Assembly: GCA_035048815.1 (NCBI GenBank)
Contig: JAUCBN010000028.1
Location: forward strand, 8,611,001-8,675,000
Reading direction: 5' to 3'
DNA from: Abelmoschus esculentus
Lineage: Eukaryota; Streptophyta; Magnoliopsida; Malvales; Malvaceae
Length of the DNA stretch: 64,000 nucleotides
The position numbers and the translations under genes are program-made. Within the stretch, counting starts at the first letter, position 1, and every line of letters begins with the position of its first letter. Below the pieces are notes generated by a model. The model was not told the DNA's origin. It did not search any database and saw only the letters and a list, made by a program, of their open reading frames with translations. Below, piece by piece: positions 23,876-35,158 of the stretch.

Positions 23876-25096
23876 CTCTTTTGTTTCGGTTTAGGGAGAA
23901 TGAATAAAAGAAGTTTTTTTATGTTTATTAACTTATATAATAGGTCGCTCGGTTAACAATAGGAAAATCACATTTTAACTCCCTCCGTGTCACGCAAATA
24001 AGCTTCGCAGCCCCTCTTCTTTTTTAAACATTTTTTATCTAGTCTCGATTTAGGTTATAATCGTTTTTTAACAAAGGTTTAATTAGTTTTTGGTCCCTCC
24101 GTGTTTCCTCAATCAACTCTAAAGCCCTTGCTTACTTCAAAATAGTGTTTTGAGGGCTTAAAGGTTTTTAAATATTTTCAATTTGGTCACTGATCAGATG
24201 ATAAATCCCTTTTGGTTTCGAATTTCACTCAAAATTTCTATTTTTATTTATTTCGAGCCCCTAAATTTTATTTTTATTTCACTTTAGTACCATTTACAGA
24301 ATTTAATATGTTCTTTTTATTTTTAGGTTTATTTATTCATGTTCATTTATTTATTTACTTTTATCATGCTTTTAATTTATTTTGCATACTTGTACTTATT
24401 TGTATCATGCATTTTTATTTATGCTTGTTTTTATTTATTATTTTTGTATATATATTTTATTTATCTTGTATCATTATTATTGCTTATGTCACCTTATTAA
24501 TTAATGAGCTTAATGTCAAACTTCTTTATTCTGTCGTAATAAGCCCGACACTAGACGTAGTGATAATGGTGTATGCGTTTACCTTCGAATAAATATATGA
24601 CTAAAATAAAATTGAATTGGATTAAACAAACCTTAATTTAAATGCCACTTTAAATCGGAAACCCCAAAATTAATTAAGTGTTATTTTGTAAAAGTGTCAA
24701 TTTTTGGGTAGTTTTTAACGCTATACCATTTTAAATCGTAATTGACTATCGAACCCGTTTTATTTCGAATCTCTAGTTTTTACAGTGTCCGGTCTACCAA
24801 AGTGACCGGTGACGACTCCAACCCTTTTTTAAAAATCATTTTCAAATCCTTTTTTAAATATTTTTTAATTTCTAAAATCCCTAACCTTAAATTTTAAAAT
24901 TCCCTTTTTTGAGATAAATTCTCAATTTTCAATTAAATCTTAGATTTATAATTTCTTTCAACATTTCAAAGTCCCAAATTTCAGTTCTTATTTCCCAATT
25001 TCAATTTTCAATTTTAAACCCTAATCTCTATTTTTTTCCAAAAATTTCCACTAACGACATTTTATTTTTAAACTCGATTTTAAAAGGGTCGCTACA

Positions 25097-25221
25097 CCAG
25101 GACTTATAATTGAGTGACAAAATTGAACACTGCGTGCAACAATGCCTAAATAACTTGCCAAGACACCTGCTTCTGCCCCAATAGGTTGGATGACATCGTT
25201 TCTTGAAACTTTCACACGTTC
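25097..25221 (-). pseudogene. CACTA Transposase_24 gene, central exon piece
   Basis: This 125-base island between two LTRs translates without a stop on the minus strand to a block containing VKVSRNDVIQPIGAEAG, VLASYLGIVARSVQ and CHSIISP. That is the conserved N-terminal part of the plant Transposase_24 domain. Both edges are target-site duplications (CGTTC/TGTTC and TCAGG/CCAGG), so the exon was cut twice by insertions. Confidence 0.85.
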
Positions 25222-28200
25222 TGTAACCCTCTTAACCCGGCCTAGATGAAACCGGTTCTAATGAGATACATAGGAAATATCGAACCAAACCCGCGAAGGT
25301 CCGATTTGATAAACAACCCTAAAACCAACATATTTTTTTCTTTCTAGATGCATAATTAAATCCTACATGTATCGGTCTCATACAAAGCAAGAACGGAAGC
25401 AATCCAACCACAATCTAGCACTCGATTGAACACATAAGCATATTAAGGACTAAAACATTTTAAATTCTAATTACAAAGTAGAAATTCATTCCATCAAAGT
25501 TCAATTAAGCATGCAAGTATCACTCACGGTAAATTTCAAGTCAAACGGAGTATTCTAACGTCACCAATTACATGCTTTGCTAATTAGGGACTAAAATGCA
25601 AATATTCTAAATTATAAGGACTTTTCCAAATTAAACTAACCAACTTGAAATTAAGTCAATTTTATGCGTTCACGTGAAATTTCAGCTCAAAATAACATCT
25701 ATAGCTACCATAATTGAACAAAACAAGATAACAAGGACTAACATGCAATTTCAACACCTAACACCCATTTTTCAATCAGGGGTATCGATACCGTGATGTG
25801 GCAGTAACTATATTACCTACCAAAGCTCAGGGGTATCGATATTTCCTTGGGCGGTATCGATACTCCGATGACCAATAAGGAAATAGCATCGCACCATGGT
25901 TCGGAACACCCAAAATTTTCCCTTGGGGTATCGATACCTGATTCGATATCCCCTGTGGCCAGAATCAATTTGGACAATTTTGAGTGGTTTGTACCCAACT
26001 AAAATATTTCCAAAGTTCATTATCAACTAAATGTATAATCCCCTAATCATAATGTGCTATTTAAACACTCCAATACAACCATCAACACCACATAACCTCT
26101 ATAGGCATGCACCCTAACTTTGACTCAAAACCATAGAACAAACAAGTCAAACATGCTTACATGAAGATTCAACAACATTTTATTCAACCCAACCATTAAG
26201 AAAATAGGTGGTTCATACAATTCAATTACTAACTCCAAAAAACACTCAAAAAGGTTAAAGGTTTACACATTGTCAAGTACTTCTTACTTTTGCCAGAACA
26301 TACCAAAATGTGTTAAGTCTTCCCCTTGGACTTCTTGCTCCCAATGTTGCCTTTAATGCCTTGGACCTCTAGCTCCCAATGTTGCCTTTAATGCCTTGAA
26401 CCATAGACCAAATAAGGACTTGTCCAAATTAAGTTATTCAACTTAAAATTAAGTCAATTTTATGCATTCAAATTCTTTCCCTTAGACCTCTTGCTCCAAA
26501 TGTCGTCCCTAATGCCTTTATTTTTTTGCAAAGATGAAAAAAGAGCTTAAGCAAAACATGCTTAGTTAGGTAGCTCTAAACACAAGTTCATCAATGCAAC
26601 ATTTAAAACCAATTAAAACCATCACTTGCATCTTTCATGCTAAACCAAAGTATGCTTGATCAAATCATGCTCAATAATATAACCAAATCATTCTATGTAT
26701 CATGCATATAACCAAATCATTTAATGTTTCATGTATATAACCAAATCATTTCATGTCTCATGTATATTGGCATTCTAGTGACAACACATTGTGAACCTCT
26801 AGCTCACCGAATACTTAGATTCCTTATCATAATTGGAGACTCTTGGTCTCAACATGTATTGGTCGGACACATAGTCACCCTTGTATACATGTTACCCCCA
26901 CTACGCACGGTCGTACACAAAGTCACCCTTGTCTACGCATAGGTCATCTATATGCACGGTAGGATACAAAGTCACTCTTGTTTACATATAGCCAAGCTCT
27001 ACACGCACGATCGGACATAAAGTCACCCTTGTTTACGTGTAGGCAACATCTACACGCATGATCGGACACAAATTCACCCTTATTTACGTGTAGGCAACAT
27101 CATTATTCTCATAATCTTTATAGTGAACTTAATCCTAATGACATGTCATTTGTATTCGTAATTATTATTAGTGTCACTAAGACAATATCATTTCCAATCA
27201 TGCATGCTAACTTGCTGCTCATAATGCATTCATAATATGTTCATTAAGTGAACCAAAATCATGCTCAACGGCTTAATCAAATATAAGGCAAATAACCATA
27301 TATTGTTCCAATTCATTTTCATGCTTCCATAAGCCATGAATCATTTCAAAATCCAAGATATGTATTTCCAACAAAAACTCAAATAAAACATCTTTCTTAA
27401 AGCCTTTACCAAATAGCCGAAACTTAGGAAAATGTATCAAAAACCTTAATACAGTTACTCTTGAACCATGGAAAGTTTTTACACTATTCCATGTCCTCAA
27501 AACAGAACCGTTCAATTGTGAAACGCTTTTAACCAAAATTCACTCACCGATAAGCGAAACAAGCCCTCGCCGACGCTCTAACGGCAACGCCAATGCATCA
27601 TCCACTTAAGAGACTTCTTGCACTTCCTCTAAAACATTAAAGATAGAGCATATACATATCATAACATGCTCAAAATAGAATCTACATCAAACCTCCACAA
27701 AACTATCGAAAATCTAGCCGAAAAGACCGAAAAGTAAGTCGAAACGCATACAAAACAACACCATCCCCTAACCTAACGAATCTAAACTCTAAACTCTCTC
27801 AATTATGAACTAAAAACACTTCCAAATCATCCTTATACCTACAACAAAAGCAGAGCACCTAAAACAACCCATAAAACAACCGAAAACCATCTCTAAACAA
27901 CACCGATTCAATTATTCCGGGATTAAATTAATGTGTCATCAATTTAAGAATCAATTAATCATAAAAGAAAGTTTATTTCCATAAGAAAAAAATCCTAATT
28001 ACAACCTTAAATTAGATCTAACCTAGTTTCTTGACAATTCCCCAAAACAACAAAATATTGAATTAAAACATGAAATTAATTTTAGATTATTCATTTGTAA
28101 GCCAAATGCTTGGGAATATCAAATAAAGAACCTTATAAATGAAGAGAAATCAGAAACTACCTTTGAGATTTAATCCACCAAAAGATGAGAACTTTTCTCT

Positions 28201-28798
28201 TGATTTTCCTTGAAAATGGATGATGATTTTGCAAAATTGATGAGTAGGTTTTGTAGAGAATGGAATGGGAAGTAAAATGAGATAAATCTTGATGAAAATG
28301 GAGAAGAATTTAGCAAATAATTGAATAAATCTTGAAGAGATAATAGAGAGAAAATGAAGAGAAAGTTTGGGAGAAAAGATGAGAAAATGGAAAATTAGAA
28401 AATAAAATAAAATTAATCACAAATTAAAAACTTATATTGGTGGAAAATCTTTAATTAAAATAATTTGGATTAATGGACCTGTAAGAATTCTAAGCCTTGG
28501 CTTACTTTTCAATTTAGTCACTAAAAATACCAAATTTCTGAAAATTGCAATTAAATCCCTAAACTTTCCAAAATTCATAATTTAGTCACTAATGTGATAA
28601 TTAGGCTTAATTAAATCCAATTAAAACTTAAATATTATTTCCTTAACTTTAAAACACTATTTTAACATTTTCAAAACTTTTCCACATTTATTATTTTAAA
28701 TTTTCCTGGAATAATGAATCAAAGGAATCCGCTTCGATCTGAATCGAATCCTCCCTAACCGACACTTAAACTACTAGCCCCAAAACCGGGATGTTACA
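25222..28798 (-). mobile_element. Solo LTR, 3.6 kb, Tekay/Del-like, divergent subtype
   Basis: The ends are TGTAACCCTC and ATGTTACA. The flanking 5-mers are CGTTC (25217-25221) and TGTTC (28799-28803), one mismatch. It aligns end to end with the LTR at 19986-23516 but is more diverged. Where that one has TTTCGAAA palindromes, this one has GGTATCGATACC palindromes (25781-25938). It splits an exon of the CACTA Transposase_24 gene. Confidence 0.88.
25781..25938. repeat. GGTATCGATACC palindrome array in the LTR
   Basis: Four to five copies of the palindrome GGTATCGATACC or its half (25781, 25831, 25852, 25926, plus a degenerate one near 25943) occur at the position that holds TTTCGAAA palindromes in the sister LTRs. 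Confidence 0.85.
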
Positions 28799-29115
28799 TG
28801 TTCTCTAGCTGGGAGATCATATAATTCTTTCAAGGTCGTTCGCCCTCTAGTCTTGCGCCTTCGACCATTTCAACCTATATAACAAATATATCAAATCAAA
28901 ATTTATTAAAATAATTTAAATGATAACAAATACGTATAATTCAAATAACTTGTTAAAAATACCTTCTATTTCTATATTTTCCATCGTTTCAAGTACTCGT
29001 GAAGATTTAACACTAGACAAATCATCTTCATTTGTTTCTTCCTCTATTTGAGGAACTTGAATAATATTTAAGCTATTTAATTTCCTCCTAGGTATAATAC
29101 TTGTAGAAAACGAAA
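28799..29115 (-). pseudogene. CACTA Transposase_24 gene, 5' exons
   Basis: Two minus-strand exons are visible. The first, about 29115-28965, encodes IPRRKLNSLNIIQVPQIEEE and an acidic serine-rich stretch ending MENIEIEG before a GT donor. The second, 28858-28799, follows a TATAG acceptor and encodes NGRRRKTRGRTTLKELYDLP, the conserved entry to the Transposase_24 domain. The LTR then interrupts the codon run. The reading frame of this exon and that of 25221 agree once the LTR and one duplicated 5-mer are discounted, so the gene was probably intact when the LTR landed. Confidence 0.8.
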
Positions 29116-29219
29116 AAAAAGTAAGTAGTGACAAGAATACTATTAATGTGTGTATAAATCTCCATCCATATTAATATAAATCTTACTACATATGTAGTTA
29201 ATTTTCATTAAAATCTCCA

Positions 29220-31241
29220 TCCATAATGTCTTAAACCCATTGAAATTATGAAGTAGAAGTAGAACATGTTCCATCTAAGTTTTATGTTGCAAAAGGCAAA
29301 GTTTTTGATCTTGTTTCAATGTCATCTCTACTCTCATCCCCGATATCAATCAAGTCTCTAGGGGTGTTACAGAGTACAACCTACCAACCATCTTTTGTTA
29401 GATCATGAGAATAAAAAACTTGTTTAACTTGACAAAAGAATACATATGGTCCGTCCATCATTTGTTGACCAGTATAAATTAATCGAGAAAAATTCATCAT
29501 TAAAAAACCAAATTGATCTTTTTTAATTCTTCGACTACTATTTACATCAGCCTAGTCACAATGAAACAACACAACCTTCCATTTTCCATAATAATCCAAC
29601 TCAATAATGTTAGTGATAATTTCATAATATTCAACATCTCCCTCCACAGGATGATTGTCCCTCGCATTAGCATAACTTATAGTTGAAAAAGTAACAACCA
29701 CCCCACAATTTTGCGTCCTCTGTAATGTTTCTCGAGATTTCGTATGAAACCTATACTTGTTTATGAGAAAGACATTATATCTCTTAACAATTATATTTGG
29801 GCCTTAAAAAAGTCATTTAACTTCTTCATTAACTTCTTTCTCATCCCAAACCATTACACGTGAAATAAAAATTGGTTAACATTCATATTGATATATTAAG
29901 ACAAGAAAAGTTATATATTATGTCATTATCATATAAAGTTTTATTTACTTATCGTCTTCCCTAACCATTCATGAAAAGTTTCTACAAACAATTTATGACT
30001 CTCTCGTTGATTTAATCTTCTTGCACGAATACGAGATTGTAACTCTTCTTTATATTCACTATAAAATACATTACGTGGTTAAAGAATTTGAAAAATAAAA
30101 GCTTAAAGAATTACATTATGAATTGTAGAAACTTATGTGCGTAAGGGCTCGATTGAGTCATGATGGAAAAGAACATATCGATGTGCTTCTACCCAAGACT
30201 TATCATCTAACTGTACAATTTTTACTTTTCCGAGTGGTTCACCATAGCTTCCAAACAAATAAGTCCAGCTAAGTTATTAGTATTTCATACTTCATTTCTA
30301 ATTTGGTCTATTAAATCTTGTTTCGATATCTTCCAAATATCTAGAATAAAAATTCATACACTCCTCTGCTAAATACCCTTCAACAATTGATCCTTCGGGA
30401 TAACGTTTATTACGACACTAAGACTTAAACTTGCAAAAGAACCTAGACGCATAATAAACGCAATATTATTATAACTAATTGAAATAAAAACATTATTATA
30501 ACTAATTGATCCTCACTCACATATTTTGCGTCAATATTCATCCAGCGAGATTTACCGCATACATAACATGACTTCTGGGGGGTTTTATCACCCCAATACA
30601 ACATATATTTTTGCCAAATTGAGGAATTTTTGCAGAAGGAAACATTTCTCTTAAAAACTTTAATAATTGTGTAAAAAATTTACTAGTTCATCCTCCTAAG
30701 CATTTTAAGTGGAAAAGACGAATACAGAATGAGAGCTTTGAATGTTTTGATCCCTCATAAAGCGGTTCATTCATTTCATCAAATAAATTTTAAAACTTTA
30801 CAGCATCTCTATTTGGCTCTTCATCATATTCGTTTCTTCTCATCTCGGTAAAATCTTCATCAACAATATCACAATCTCCGATAACAGATTGTTGATAATC
30901 ATGCATATTAAATACATCTCGCAACATACCCTAAATGTCATCTTCTCTAACAAATCGACGATAAGAACTATGAGGAAAAGACCCATTACTCCTCGAAGAA
31001 GAACTACCAAGTGTCAACTCTCCATGAAATACCAATTTTCTATACCCCGAACAAAATCATAAACAATTAAATGCTCATGAAAAACTTCACAACTATACCA
31101 ATTAATATTAACACACTTCTTACATGGGAAAAGAATCATATTCTCTTGGCTTGCATTCGCAAAAGCTATATTTAGAAAAGTTTTTACTCTATTTCGGTAG
31201 CCAACTCTTACCCTTGACAAATTCATCCAACTCCTATCCAT
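29220..31241 (-). pseudogene. CACTA TNP2-type transposase with the catalytic core deleted
   Basis: The DDE transposase of En/Spm elements. The N-terminus MDRSWMNLSRVRVGYRNRV and FPCKKCVNINW (31241-31014) is the transposase-associated domain (PF13963). Then come PNRDAVKF, EPLYEG, FHLKCLGG and CYVCGKSRWMN (30830-30530), the zinc-ribbon start of Transposase_21. The sequence next resumes at NKRYPEGSIVEGYLAEECMN (30440-30340), the end of DUF4218, and continues through EPLGKVKIVQLDD to a DUF4216 block (RYNVFLINKYRF, GKWKVVLFHCD, FGFLMMNFSRL, VKQVFYSHDL; 29860-29250). The roughly 400-residue catalytic region that belongs between 30530 and 30440 is absent. Scattered stops confirm it is dead. Confidence 0.85.
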
Positions 31242-32759
31242 TTTTATTTCTGTAATATATATTCAAATGTTAAATCATAAACTTAATCCTAACACATAAA
31301 CACTAAAATAAGAGATTAATTATAAGATAGTCCATAATCATAAAATATAAACAATATAATACAAATCAGTAGTTATTCTAAACCACAAATTATTGACATA
31401 AAATCTAATGAGAGATTATATATAAACAATGTAATGGTCTTAAATAAAATACAAGTGTCATTTCACAACTTAAACATGAATTGAATAAAAGGAATTGAAA
31501 GATATATAACATAAACAAAATGTAAAGAATGATGTTACCTGGTGCTTGGTAAGCCTTCTACGAATTGCTCAGGTCTTCTTGGGACGCAGGTCAAGAAAAA
31601 ATAACTTCTTATTGTACGCCTCCCTCAGTGCCATATTTCTTAAGTTCCTTCAGTATAAAATTATTTAATATTAAATGAACATAAATTTATTAAAAATTGA
31701 ATTGATTATGCTTCAACATGTGAAATTAATTGGTGTATTCTTCATATTTACGACCACCAATTAGGCTATGCTATTCGATTCATGAAAAATGAATGGGTTA
31801 TGAATGCTCATGCTCTGAACAAAGTCCCTTTCTCCATCTCTCCATAATGAAGACACTAATTCCTATCTCTATGTATATAGGGACACAATATTAAGACAAT
31901 AAATATGGACAATCATGATTTGAACAATACTACTTGGACCAATACATATACTTAGAAAAAGAAGAGAAAATATTTGAGACTCAAATACTCTTTTTCTAGT
32001 CTTGTTCTACCAACTCAAACCAATTTTTGCAGAAGAATAAATGGACTGAAATTGTAGAGACACATATATTATTTGGTTTACCATGTCAAAGAATCTAACA
32101 CAAATTAAACTTCAAAGAAACTCACACACAAATTTCTACAAAAGAAACACATAAACAAGTATATTATTCGGTTTATCGTGTCAAAGAATCTATCACAAAT
32201 TAAACGTCAATCAACCCTATTGCACACACACACAAATTAAAAATTGTTCATAGGGCTCTATATAAAATTAATTTGAATCTAACCATATATTACCGAAACC
32301 AAAATTTGATTGTAGGTTCAATACAACAATAAATGTGTGTATACGACGTTTGTAATAAACATGGATGGAAATTAGGTTGTAGGTTCAACAGAACAATAAC
32401 CACATATTATTGAAACCAAAATTTGGTTGTAGGTTCAGCACACACCCTATTAAACGTTTGTAATAAGCATTTGTCCATCCTTCGAAACCAGAATAAAAAA
32501 CATGGATGAAAATTAGGATTATCTTCGAAACCTTAGAGCATACGAAAATGTTGGATTCAAATATTGGATTCTGTCGGTGACAATGTTGGCGGACGATAAT
32601 ATGGCAGACGGTGATGATTCTGTTGAATTCTCGTCGGTGGACAAGCTTCGGTGGATTTCTGGACGGCGAAGATTGAAAATATGGTGAGGGAAATTAATTT
32701 GGGGAAAGAATCTGATATGTGGGTTTCGTACAAGAGATTAGGAATTTTTTGGTAGGATT
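31242..32759 (-). other. CACTA 5' non-coding region with local duplications
   Basis: There is no recognisable coding sequence. Two diverged duplications are visible: about 100 bases at 32070-32150 and 32160-32230 (shared TCAAAGAATCTANCACAAAT), and about 110 bases at 32282-32380 and 32398-32470 (shared GAAACCAAAATTTGRTTGTA and GGTTGTAGGTTCA). 32560-32700 is less AT-rich (CGGTGGACAAGCTTCGGTGG) and could be an untranslated first exon. That is only a guess. Confidence 0.5.
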
Positions 32760-33109
32760 TGCGGCATTTGTATTTAAAAACTCCACAAATACACAAAGCA
32801 ATTGCATCATTTTTATTTAAAACGCCACAAGTATAAAAAACAATTTCGGCGTTTGTCTCCAAAATGCCACAAATATACAAAGCAGTTACGGCGTTTGTTG
32901 GTCAATGCCACTAAAGAGACAAACTTTGCGGCGTTTTTTTAGAAAACGCCACTATAAGTTATACTATTGAGGCGTTTTGTAGGAAAACGCCACTATTGAA
33001 AACTTTTTCCGACACTTATGGGTAAACGTCGCTATGTGTGGTATCTTTTGTGGCGTTTTATCGAAAAACGTCGCTAAAAGTACCGTTAAAAGTCAGTTTT
33101 GCTGTAGTG
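32760..33109 (-). repeat. CACTA subterminal repeats and terminal inverted repeat
   Basis: Repeated GGCGTTTT and AAAACGCCAC in both orientations, about a dozen with degenerate copies, lead to the terminus CACTACAGCAAAACTGAC (minus strand, from 33109). In CACTA elements such arrays are the binding sites for the TNPA/TNP1-type protein. Confidence 0.85.
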
Positions 33110-33415
33110 ATTCTTTATGCTAATAACATGTTGATAGCAATCAAGAATTAAACATAGATAAAATAGGTCAAGACTTAATTTAATCAAGAATTTAAGATGA
33201 ACAAAAAATATTCGGAATGGATCAAGAGAGATGAAAAAAATCATATAAAATGTACTTAAATTAAAAGGGGTACATTGAAAAAGGTTTAATACAAAATTTC
33301 TAAGCTAGTTAACATTTGGACTTTCATCCGACTTATCTCCAAAATCAGATAAAAAGATTCAGTACATGTCACGAGTTTTACATTTAAGAACAATGAGATG
33401 TCTCATGTATGCTAT
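33110..33415. other. Spacer between CACTA element and solo LTR
   Basis: AT-rich sequence with no gene, repeat or RNA that I can recognise. Confidence 0.4.
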
Positions 33416-34017
33416 TGTCACGGGTCGCAGATTGAGGTCCAAGACATTGGCATCACATCGTGTGACTTGGCCTGTCCAAGTAAGTCCAGGGGTGATTTTG
33501 GGCTTGAGAAGACCACTAACATTAGCCCGATCCAAGGAGAGTTCTAGAAACTTTATCCATTCAAGGTGTGTGAACACTTTGTGTGAACATAGAAGATTCT
33601 TTCTATAGTTAGGTGAGAATATTCCCAGAATTATACTTTGTAAATGGATAGGATTGTATCATAGTCGTCGATGTAAATCTGTATAGACCGTAAGATTGAG
33701 GGGAGTTCAAGTATAAATAGAGGCCTTCCCCATCCCATTTGATGTATCTGAGTATTCCAAGTTTTCAAGGAAAAAAAGCATTTTCTCTAAAATTCTCTGA
33801 GTGTTCTTTCTTTGTTCTTGAGCGTTCTTGAACGTTCTTGAAGTGTTCTTCCTCGCTCATCTCTTTTTATCTGTTTTCGCTTAGAACGCTTCTCGTTGTT
33901 AGTACTTGAGAATTTTGATCTTCCGAAAGTGTTGAGAAGACTTACTTAGGCGTTTATCTTGAGTCACATCGCCTAAGGCCGCACAGTGGACTGGTTTCAA
34001 AGTCTAGCCACGTGACA
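33416..34017 (+). mobile_element. Small solo LTR, about 0.6 kb
   Basis: The ends TGTCACGGG and CACGTGACA form an inverted terminal pair. CTAT occurs just outside both ends (33412-33415 and 34018-34021). A TATA box GTATAAATAGAGG lies at 33711-33723. A minisatellite-like run of TTCTTGAGCGTTCTTGAACG (33815-33855) is in the downstream part. The overlapping 72- and 80-codon ORFs are not genes. Confidence 0.65.
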
Positions 34018-34780
34018 CTATAATTTTCAGACACCCATATTTAGCATACATAGCGAGTATAGTGAACAGATACATTGTAGATTCTAGAAAAGAATATTGG
34101 AGGGTTGTTTAATGGATTTTTATTTTACATTGTAAATAATAAATATCGAAACTCAAACTCACACAAAATAAAATAACATGAGATATTTTACTACTTAATC
34201 AAATAATATTTCTTAATATTAAATTCTATGCTAAAATTAACTTTAAATACTAAAACGGCTACAATTAATGTTAGTATTAGGCTTAATATCATAAGTGTCG
34301 AAATTTTCATGTTTTTTTGTTTTTCTCTTTTAAGTGCCTAAATTTTTTATTCCTTTTAGGTACCAAACTATAATTTTTATCCCCTTTTAAGATCAACGTA
34401 CTTATTTTAATCAAAAAATAATAATTTAGATTCTTAAAAGGGATAAAAAATTTAAACATCTAAAAAATAAATAATATTTGAATACTTATTTTGATATTAA
34501 GCTATTATTATTATTATTATTATTATTATTATGTTAGAAACTTTCAATGGTCTGGGGGAGGGAGAGGATAGCATTAGCCGGTGAGACATGTTTGAGCCCA
34601 TGCCCACCATTTTGTTGCTGGCATGACTAGGAGGAGTCTCAGTCTCAAACCCATCCTATGTCCTCCAACACCATCTCTCCTCTCCTTATTATCTATGATT
34701 ATTGCTGTTGTTAATTGATTCATTGATTGATTACTGTAGAATGATTAGATCAGGACGTTTAAGATGCAAATAAATCTGTC
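34018..34780. other. Intergenic, with an (ATT)n microsatellite
   Basis: AT-rich spacer downstream of the RING-H2 gene. It contains a run of about ten ATT units at 34503-34531. 34540-34700 is less AT-rich (GGGGGAGGGAGAGG, CTAGGAGGAGTCTCAG) but has no ORF or family I recognise. Confidence 0.6.
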
Positions 34781-34786
34781 TTTATT
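34781..34786 (-). terminator. Possible polyadenylation signal of the RING-H2 gene
   Basis: AATAAA on the minus strand, about 370 bases after the stop codon, a usual plant 3' UTR length. This is inferred from position. Plant signals are loose and other sites are possible. Confidence 0.35.
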
Positions 34787-35158
34787 AACTTTAAACGTTA
34801 TATACAGACTTTAAACTCTCTCACATGCATGGATTTCATAATTATAAGCATCTTTTCTTTCCATGGAACCCCTGCTTCTAAGCTGCACACAGCCTAGGAT
34901 GCCAATGTCAGAAGAAGCATCAGCTTGGCAACTTGTTTAACGTGTAATTCGATCTGAATAATCACAGAAGTTCCTCATGTCGATTGAAATCTCCGATGGC
35001 TCCTCTGCTTCTTAGGAAATGGTACATATGTTGATTGCCTCAGTTGATGTAAATATCAAGCTGCTACAACCCAAAACTGGATTATCAACTAAACAAATTT
35101 CAAGTTTGTATGAGAAGAAATAAACTGAAGGCAACACTCATCATATTGGCTAAACTAG

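Larger units (their letters stand above)
18658..25096 (-). mobile_element. LTR inserted in the CACTA gene, itself split by a younger solo LTR
   Basis: The termini are TGTAATCAC at 18658 and GTCGCTACA at 25096. The flanking 5-mers are TCAGG (18653-18657) and CCAGG (25097-25101), a target-site duplication with one change. Excluding the nested LTR at 19986-23516 and one 5-bp duplicate it is about 2.9 kb. Read on the minus strand it starts TGTAGCGACCC, a common gypsy LTR start in plants. No coding region for an internal domain is visible, so it is best read as a solo LTR. The 126-codon hydrophobic ORF at 24212-24592 is AT-rich chance coding. Confidence 0.7.
17350..33109 (-). mobile_element. CACTA (En/Spm) DNA transposon, nested and decayed
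   Basis: The right end on the plus strand reads GCTGTAGTG at 33101-33109, that is CACTACAGC as the 5' terminus on the minus strand. It is preceded by subterminal GGCGTTTT/AAAACGCC repeats. Inside are, in minus-strand order, a TNP2 transposase pseudogene (31241-29220) and a Transposase_24 gene (29115-17440), the two-gene layout of plant CACTA elements. Three LTRs are inserted into it. The opposite terminal inverted repeat is not seen before the LTR at 17349, so that end has been lost or displaced. Confidence 0.85.

Noticed and set aside
24212..24592. 126-codon hydrophobic ORF resembling a membrane protein
   Set aside because: Phe/Leu/Ile/Tyr-rich translation of AT-rich LTR sequence, not conserved in related LTRs.
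33359..33608. Two overlapping ORFs on opposite strands
   Set aside because: They span the edge of a solo LTR, so they cannot be conserved host genes.
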